A DNA stretch of 9,626 bases from Methanobacterium sp. (GTDB lineage Archaea > Methanobacteriota > Methanobacteria > Methanobacteriales > Methanobacteriaceae), in the NCBI GenBank assembly GCA_028682985.1, contig JAJRAE010000204.1:1-9626 (forward strand), in the 5' to 3' direction. Positions 6,223 through 9,626 of the stretch are shown piece by piece. Positions within the stretch are counted from its first letter, which is position 1. Every line of letters starts with the position of its first letter. Both the position numbers and the translations under genes were made by a program. Below the pieces are notes generated by a model. It made no database searches and was not told the origin of the DNA. It worked only from the letters and a program-made list of their open reading frames with translations.

Positions 6223-7224
6223 ATGGAAATTAAAACCTGCTTCAATGATGCAACTCTTGAAATTACCCCTGAAAATCTGGTTATAGAAAGGGAAAATGGC
6301 TTTTTATCCTTAGCCACTTCCAAAATAGGGGGAGGTATAAGATCAACCCACCGGATTTTAAACTTAAATCAGAATGATTCTGGGAAAAAACCCCAATCCA
6401 GTTATTTGGAAGAAAAACCTGATAGGAATTCCATGGAAAACACTATAATTTCTACTAATGGCATTGATAAAATCCTTCATTTAACAAACGAAGAAATAAC
6501 AGTAATTATTTTAGCTGATAAAGCTTTTAATTTGAATTATATTGTATTAATATGTGCAGATCTAAACGGAACTTCACTGGTAAATATATTTAAGGATGTG
6601 CTGGAATCTAAATTAAATACCTTAACTGATTCAGGAATAAAAAGATTAGAAGACGTTTCCCGCCATGATGAAGTGATAGTAGCCTGTAGAGGTGGAGAAA
6701 CCACATTAGAAGAAGATGAAATTACAAAAATACGTTTTAAAGTACGTGAACAGGTTCAGGAAGCTTCATTTAAATTATTTAAAAATATGGGATATCCACC
6801 GGATATTTTAGGACATATTGAGAGTACAGGAGTTAAAATTTCAGATCTTGTAGAAGCCGGTATGGAGCTGGTTGTAGGGGTAGAAAGGACTGAAGAGCTT
6901 GATCTAAAACTTGCTGAACAGCTACTTAAATCCCTGGAGGATCTGAATGTAGCCACCCTTATACTGGCCGGTATCAGGCTGGAGGAAGATCTTTACCTGA
7001 AAAGAATCAGAGGTATTGATGTGGAAGATGACCCTGCCTATCTGTATTCAGATGAGGTTCTGGGAATGGCCATAGCTAACCAGATCGCCGGGACCAAAGC
7101 CATATTTAATTTTAAAAGATATGATGAGGAAAAACCCGGAGTCATCGGGAAACTGGGTCCAGTGCTTGATGATGTATTTGCCGGGCTTTTAGCTGGCTGT
7201 ATGTCCCGAATTTTTGAGGAGTGA
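6223..7224 (+). CDS. cbiS: CbiS/CobZ-type alpha-ribazole phosphatase with CbiZ-like N-terminal region
   Basis: The C-terminal half (about 170-333) is a PgpA-like phosphatase domain, with DDPAYLYSDEVLGMAIAN (269-286) and KPGVIGKLGPVLDDVFAG (304-321). In archaea this domain removes the phosphate of alpha-ribazole-5'-phosphate in cobamide synthesis (CobZ). The first 170 residues resemble adenosylcobinamide amidohydrolase CbiZ, notably the GGGI..THRILN stretch (36-47), giving the CbiS bifunctional layout described in Methanopyrus. This N-terminal region is shorter than a stand-alone CbiZ of about 220 residues, so amidohydrolase activity is uncertain. The GGTGA ribosome site lies four bases before the ATG. 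cobS starts 7 bp after the stop, with its ribosome site overlapping this gene's end, so translation is probably coupled. Plain CobZ is the alternative name. Confidence 0.82.
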   Translation: MEIKTCFNDATLEITPENLVIERENGFLSLATSKIGGGIRSTHRILNLNQNDSGKKPQSSYLEEKPDRNSMENTIISTNGIDKILHLTNEEITVIILADKAFNLNYIVLICADLNGTSLVNIFKDVLESKLNTLTDSGIKRLEDVSRHDEVIVACRGGETTLEEDEITKIRFKVREQVQEASFKLFKNMGYPPDILGHIESTGVKISDLVEAGMELVVGVERTEELDLKLAEQLLKSLEDLNVATLILAGIRLEEDLYLKRIRGIDVEDDPAYLYSDEVLGMAIANQIAGTKAIFNFKRYDEEKPGVIGKLGPVLDDVFAGLLAGCMSRIFEE

Positions 7225-7231
7225 ATTTGAA

Positions 7232-8026
7232 ATGGCCAAGAAAACTGATCTAAGAGCGGATAATATTAAATCCCGCTCTGGTGGTGTGAGGGGATTTCTT
7301 GGATTGCTTTCATTTTCAACTATTCTACCCATTAATATTCACACCAGCATAGAGGAAATGGCCAGGTTCACCTGGCTATGGCCAATTATTGGTGGCTTCA
7401 TAGGAATTATAGTGGGTGTGGTGGGCTATGCATTAACTGATTTAATTCACCTACCCCAACTCATGTCAGCAGCTATGATTTATTGTTTCGCAATATGGTT
7501 CACTGGATTCCATCATCTTGATGGGCTGGTTGATTTTGGTGATGCCATGATGGCACACGCCCATCCCCATAAAAGCATAGAAATAATGAGGGATATGCAA
7601 ATTGGAACAGGGGGTCTGGCTTATTTATTTATTGTAGCCATTATAACCTTCGCCACATTAGCATCCGCCCCTTTAGCCATTATATTTAGCATACTGCTGG
7701 TTTCAGAATTGACAGCTAAAATCGGACTAATCACCTGTTGCACTTTTTCCAAACCTTACCCAAATGGAACTGGGAGGTATTTCATAGAGGCTATGAACTG
7801 GAAGGTGCTGTGCCTATCTTTAATTATAACCCTGGTAATTGGATATGTCCTCCTTAACCTGGCGGGTATTCTGGGAATTGTGGGAGGTCTACTTGGAGGG
7901 GTTAGCATGGCATTTATCGCCCATAGAAAATTTGAATATGCTACAGGAGATATTCTAGGGGCATCCAATGAGATATCCCGAATGTTGGGTTTGATTTTCA
8001 TGGTTGTTTTTCTAAATTTGATTTAA
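7232..8026 (+). CDS. cobS: Adenosylcobinamide-GDP ribazoletransferase (cobalamin synthase) CobS
   Basis: CobS is the membrane enzyme that joins alpha-ribazole (or its phosphate) to adenosylcobinamide-GDP, the last step of cobamide nucleotide loop assembly. The 264-residue protein is mostly hydrophobic helices, with the family signatures HHLDGLVDFGDA (94-105), MRDMQIGTGG (119-128) and a C-terminal GDILGASNE (239-247). I start at ATG 7232 because GAGGAGTGA (7216-7224) is a strong ribosome site at proper distance; an in-frame TTG at 7214 would lie inside cbiS and overlap that site. It stands directly after the alpha-ribazole phosphatase, which supplies its substrate or finishes its product. Confidence 0.93.
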   Translation: MAKKTDLRADNIKSRSGGVRGFLGLLSFSTILPINIHTSIEEMARFTWLWPIIGGFIGIIVGVVGYALTDLIHLPQLMSAAMIYCFAIWFTGFHHLDGLVDFGDAMMAHAHPHKSIEIMRDMQIGTGGLAYLFIVAIITFATLASAPLAIIFSILLVSELTAKIGLITCCTFSKPYPNGTGRYFIEAMNWKVLCLSLIITLVIGYVLLNLAGILGIVGGLLGGVSMAFIAHRKFEYATGDILGASNEISRMLGLIFMVVFLNLI

Positions 8027-8046
8027 TTAATGAAAGTGATGAAAAA

Positions 8047-8577
8047 ATGAGTGCTATTAATATTTTAAGACTAGATCATCGTGGAAGAAGAGATGCCCGG
8101 ATAACCACCCATGTATGTCTCACTGCACGGGCTTTTGGAGCCTCAAAAATCTATCTAAGTGGAGATGAGGATAAAAAGCTTATGGATAATGTACTTGATG
8201 TGGTAGAAAGATGGGGTGGTGATTTTGAGGTTGAATATCGAAAGAACTGGGATAATCTTATTGATGAATGGAAGAATGGTGGTGGGGAAGTTATCCATCT
8301 GACTATGTATGGAGAGCCTGTGCAGGAAATAATACCCACTATTAAGAAATCTGATAAAGAAAAGCTTGTGGTGGTAGGTGGTTCTAGAGTTCCTGCTAAG
8401 GTTTACGGGGAAGCTGATTGGAATATATCAGTTACAACTCAGCCCCATTCAGAGGTCTCTGCCCTGGCCATATTTCTGCATATGTACTATGGTGGTGAAG
8501 AACTGGATAAAGAGTTTGCAGGCGGTAAATTACAGGTTCTTCCCACTCCCGATGGTAAGAAAATAGTTGAAAAATAG
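8047..8577 (+). CDS. trm56: tRNA (cytidine(56)-2'-O)-methyltransferase aTrm56
   Basis: This is the archaea-specific SPOUT-fold enzyme that 2'-O-methylates C56 in the T-loop of tRNA using S-adenosylmethionine. The 176-residue length fits. The N-terminus has LRLDHRGRRDARITTHV (7-23), and the cofactor-binding knot has VVVGGSRVP (108-116) and ADWNISVTTQPHSEVSALA (123-141). The ribosome site AGTGAT lies six bases before the ATG. It starts 20 bp after cobS and probably shares the corrinoid operon transcript; there is no clear functional link. Confidence 0.94.
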   Translation: MSAINILRLDHRGRRDARITTHVCLTARAFGASKIYLSGDEDKKLMDNVLDVVERWGGDFEVEYRKNWDNLIDEWKNGGGEVIHLTMYGEPVQEIIPTIKKSDKEKLVVVGGSRVPAKVYGEADWNISVTTQPHSEVSALAIFLHMYYGGEELDKEFAGGKLQVLPTPDGKKIVEK

Positions 8578-8597
8578 TTTATTTTTAGATTAATCCC

Positions 8598-8604
8598 TTT
8601 TTTT
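8598..8604 (+). terminator. T-tract stop after the cbiS-cobS-trm56 operon
   Basis: Seven consecutive T residues about 20 bases after the trm56 stop, in a generally T-rich stretch (8578-8611), fit an archaeal U-tract terminator. No hairpin is obvious. Confidence 0.5.
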
Positions 8605-8614
8605 CAATTTTTGG

Positions 8615-8624
8615 TATATAAATA
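8615..8624 (+). promoter_or_regulatory. Strong TATA-like sequence in the 209 bp gap before the repeat protein
   Basis: TATATAAATA is a close match to the methanogen TATA box, immediately after the operon's T-tract. It would start a transcript near 8645, about 140 bases before the next start codon. A second candidate, GTTATAAAG (about 8711-8719), would give a leader of roughly 50 bases. The rest of 8578-8786 is AT-rich without an ORF or clear hairpin that I can support. Confidence 0.35.
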
Positions 8625-8786
8625 TTTTTTTTTAATGTTTTACCTCTAATTTAGGATTTCTTATGGTTTATGATGTAGAAATATTTATTTGTTATTAATA
8701 ATATAAGATGTTATAAAGTGGATTAAGGTACAATATTAGTAATGCATATCATATTTTTTTTATTGAAACTGTCAGGAGTTATTAAA

Positions 8787-8942
8787 ATGGATGAAAAAAA
8801 AGGAGAAATAAAAGGAAAACTTAAAGAAACAGAAGGAGAATTAAAGGGAAAAGCCAAGGAAATTGAAGGCACCTTGAAAGGAAAGAAAAAAGAAATTGAA
8901 GGAGAAATGAAAAAACGGGAAAAAGAAAGAGAAGCTGACTAA
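8787..8942 (+). CDS. Small 11-residue-repeat K/E-rich protein (CsbD/LEA-like)
   Basis: The 51-residue protein is built from four consecutive 11-residue units at residues 6-16, 17-27, 28-38 and 39-49, with consensus G-E-L-K-G-K-x-K-E-I-E; the last unit is diverged. Hydrophobic residues are sparse and regularly spaced, predicting an extended amphipathic helix with no membrane segment. GxxKGKxKE resembles the CsbD stress-protein family, and 11-residue periodicity is typical of LEA-type desiccation proteins and lipid-surface helices. I chose ATG 8787 because CAGGAGTT ends six bases before it; the upstream ATG at 8742 would add a hydrophobic segment without a ribosome site. Function is unknown; a stress or surface-coating role is inference. 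Confidence 0.75.
   Translation: MDEKKGEIKGKLKETEGELKGKAKEIEGTLKGKKKEIEGEMKKREKEREAD
8802..8933 (+). repeat. Four tandem 33-bp units encoding 11-residue repeats
   Basis: Units run 8802-8834, 8835-8867, 8868-8900 and 8901-8933. Each starts with GGA or GGC and ends with GAA. The amino-acid pattern is better kept than the bases, so this looks like an old internal duplication under protein-level selection, not a recent slippage array. Confidence 0.7.
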
Positions 8943-8954
8943 ATTAATCAAAAA

Positions 8955-8961
8955 TTTTTTT
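8955..8961 (+). terminator. T-tract after the repeat protein
   Basis: A T-run flanked by A-runs on both sides (8950-8968) follows the stop at 8942. It can act as a U-tract terminator, and its A/T symmetry also permits a weak hairpin. Composition only. Confidence 0.4.
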
Positions 8962-9010
8962 AAAAAAATTAATTATTTCCCATTTTTTAATTTTATATTG
9001 GTGATAACGC

Positions 9011-9157
9011 ATGGATGATGAAGAAATATTATCCCCCAAGAAGCGGAGAAAAAAATTAGATGAAAAAGAGAAAAAACAGGCTAAAAAGGATATAGAAGGA
9101 GAAAAAAGCATTACCTATACCTATAAAGATGAAAAATCCTCTGAAAAAAAGGAATAA
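9011..9157 (+). CDS. Very small, highly charged protein, unknown function
   Basis: A 48-residue ORF starts at an ATG with a clean GGTGAT ribosome site (9000-9005) five bases upstream, which is the main reason to accept it. The product is dominated by Lys, Glu and Asp, including KKRRKK (10-15), and has no cysteine, no hydrophobic segment and no family I know. Its composition resembles the repeat protein upstream. Its TAA (9155-9157) is in the same frame as the DUF202 gene that follows, and no other stop separates them, so it might be the N-terminal part of that gene cut by a stop codon. It could equally be an independent small protein. Confidence 0.5.
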   Translation: MDDEEILSPKKRRKKLDEKEKKQAKKDIEGEKSITYTYKDEKSSEKKE

Positions 9158-9238
9158 ATTTGGCAAACACTGGAGGAAATCTCTATATCTGAAATAGAAG
9201 AAAATAATAAAAAACAGACTGAACTCACCAGAAAACAG

Positions 9239-9562
9239 GTGGTGATGGCCAATGAGAGAACTTTCAATTCATGGGTTCGGACCGGTTTGACTGCTGTGGT
9301 TGGAGGCCTATTTGTAGCTCGGTTTATTGGAGAGGGTCAGAAATCTTTTTTAGTAACTGTTATTGGATTGGTATTTATTTTATCCAGTATGGGTTTTTAT
9401 GCGGTTGGATACTGGAGGTTTAGAAAAGACATGGAAAGAATAAAAGGAAAAGAAATTAAAAGAGGAGTTTCTCATTGGGTGATCTTATCCACCTCTCTGG
9501 CACTGATTTTCAGCGCAGCTTTATCCCTTTTACTGATCTATCAGTTATATTCCATGAATTAA
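9239..9562 (+). CDS. DUF202 (YidH-type) small membrane protein, start uncertain
   Basis: The 107-residue frame has the DUF202 signature ANERTFNSWVRTGL (4-17) and three membrane helices at about 15-31, 36-58 and 79-104, with a basic cytoplasmic loop between the last two (RFRKDMERIKGKEIKR, 60-75). The function of this family is unknown. The marked start, GTG 9239, and the alternatives GTG 9242 and ATG 9245 all lack a ribosome site at useful distance; AGGTGG sits directly against them. The frame stays open upstream to the TAA at 9155, and the 9170-9238 part reads like a coding linker (LEEI, EIEENNKK, ELTRKQ) without ATG, GTG or TTG. A TTG at 9160 with an AAGGA site is in another frame and stops at 9190. 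The true N-terminus may thus be longer or the gene damaged. Confidence 0.75.
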   Translation: MVMANERTFNSWVRTGLTAVVGGLFVARFIGEGQKSFLVTVIGLVFILSSMGFYAVGYWRFRKDMERIKGKEIKRGVSHWVILSTSLALIFSAALSLLLIYQLYSMN

Positions 9563-9578
9563 TGAAATATAATTTAAA

Positions 9579-9584
9579 TTTTTT
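9579..9584 (+). terminator. T-tract after the DUF202 gene
   Basis: Six T residues 17 bases after the DUF202 stop, in AT-only sequence, are a plausible archaeal U-tract terminator. Composition only. Confidence 0.4.
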
Positions 9585-9626
9585 ATATCTTGATTTTGAT
9601 TATTTTATCATCCCCGGACTGGGGAA
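9583..9626 (-). CDS. Possible C-terminal tail of a minus-strand gene entering from the right edge
   Basis: On the minus strand a frame open at the window edge reads PQSGDDKIIKIKI and ends at a TAA (9585-9583). The GC content rises within it compared with the AT-only gap, and a convergent gene would fit the T-rich spacer. Thirteen codons are too few to name or prove it. A 5 bp inverted repeat TCCCC-GGACT-GGGGA (9611-9625) in the same place is an alternative explanation. Confidence 0.2.
   Translation of the reverse strand, partial: PQSGDDKIIKIKI

Noticed and set aside
6756..6956. Serine-rich minus-strand ORF inside cbiS
   Set aside because: Antisense shadow of the PgpA-like domain; low-complexity composition.
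7756..8001. Minus-strand ORF opposite the end of cobS
   Set aside because: Antisense to transmembrane segments of cobS with no independent signals.
8151..8566. ORFs in other frames within trm56 (minus 8151-8339 and plus 8378-8566)
   Set aside because: Both overlap the conserved SPOUT methyltransferase frame and carry no family motifs.
8742..8786. N-terminal extension of the repeat protein from ATG 8742 as a signal or membrane segment
   Set aside because: The extension is short, is encoded by AT-rich leader sequence and has no ribosome site, while ATG 8787 has a good one (CAGGAGTT).
9155..9157. Stop-codon recoding (pyrrolysine) joining the charged ORF to DUF202
   Set aside because: The codon is TAA; pyrrolysine is encoded by TAG, and no insertion structure is visible.
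9611..9625. Hairpin TCCCC-GGACT-GGGGA as an intrinsic terminator or tRNA arm
   Set aside because: The stem is only 5 bp, has no T-tract in reach on the visible side and is cut by the window edge; too little sequence to classify.
1..9626. CRISPR arrays, insertion sequences, tRNA/rRNA genes and attachment sites
   Set aside because: No spaced direct repeats, transposase-like ORF, terminal inverted repeats or cloverleaf-type sequence were found on reading both strands.

Overview
This window looks like chromosomal DNA from a low-GC methanogenic archaeon of the Methanobacterium type. The evidence is the gene content: a separate pyruvate carboxylase B subunit with its own biotin domain, archaeal-type corrinoid genes, archaeal tRNA Cm56 methyltransferase, an MsvR-like regulator and QueC (preQ0 for archaeosine). 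The signals agree: AT-rich TATA boxes, short leaders and Shine-Dalgarno sequences of the GGTGAT/GAGGAG type. I see no transposase, tRNA, rRNA, CRISPR array or obvious recently acquired island.

Layout. The 3' end of pycB (2-853, +) converges on a minus-strand pair, larC then queC (2844-924), which makes a nickel-cofactor protein and preQ0. Next is an oxidative/nitrosative-stress locus. An MsvR-like redox-sensing repressor (minus, to 2963) is divergent from a gene fusing rubredoxin to a short (class III-like) hybrid-cluster protein (3886-5370). Their shared 167-176 bp spacer carries a perfect TTCGGT-N4-ACCGAA palindrome and several AAACCG half-sites placed around both promoters. A 63-residue six-cysteine protein follows with its own promoter.

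A PII-like MJ1244-type protein (minus, 6039-5692) is divergent from a three-gene plus-strand operon: a CbiS/CobZ-type alpha-ribazole phosphatase, the cobalamin synthase CobS, and the tRNA methyltransferase aTrm56 (6223-8577). The first two act on consecutive parts of lower-ligand assembly in cobamide synthesis, which methanogens need for methyltransferases such as Mtr.

The right end (8787-9562) holds three small genes of poorly known function: a 51-residue protein made almost entirely of four 11-residue K/E-rich repeats, a 48-residue highly charged protein, and a DUF202-type three-helix membrane protein. The last two are in the same frame and separated by one TAA, and the membrane protein has no convincing start codon, so this gene may be interrupted or unusually started.

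The most novel part is the MsvR / rubredoxin-Hcp pair with its operator array. It suggests that the methanogen redox switch, studied on an oxygen-detoxification operon in Methanothermobacter, here controls a self-contained NO or hydroxylamine detoxification enzyme.
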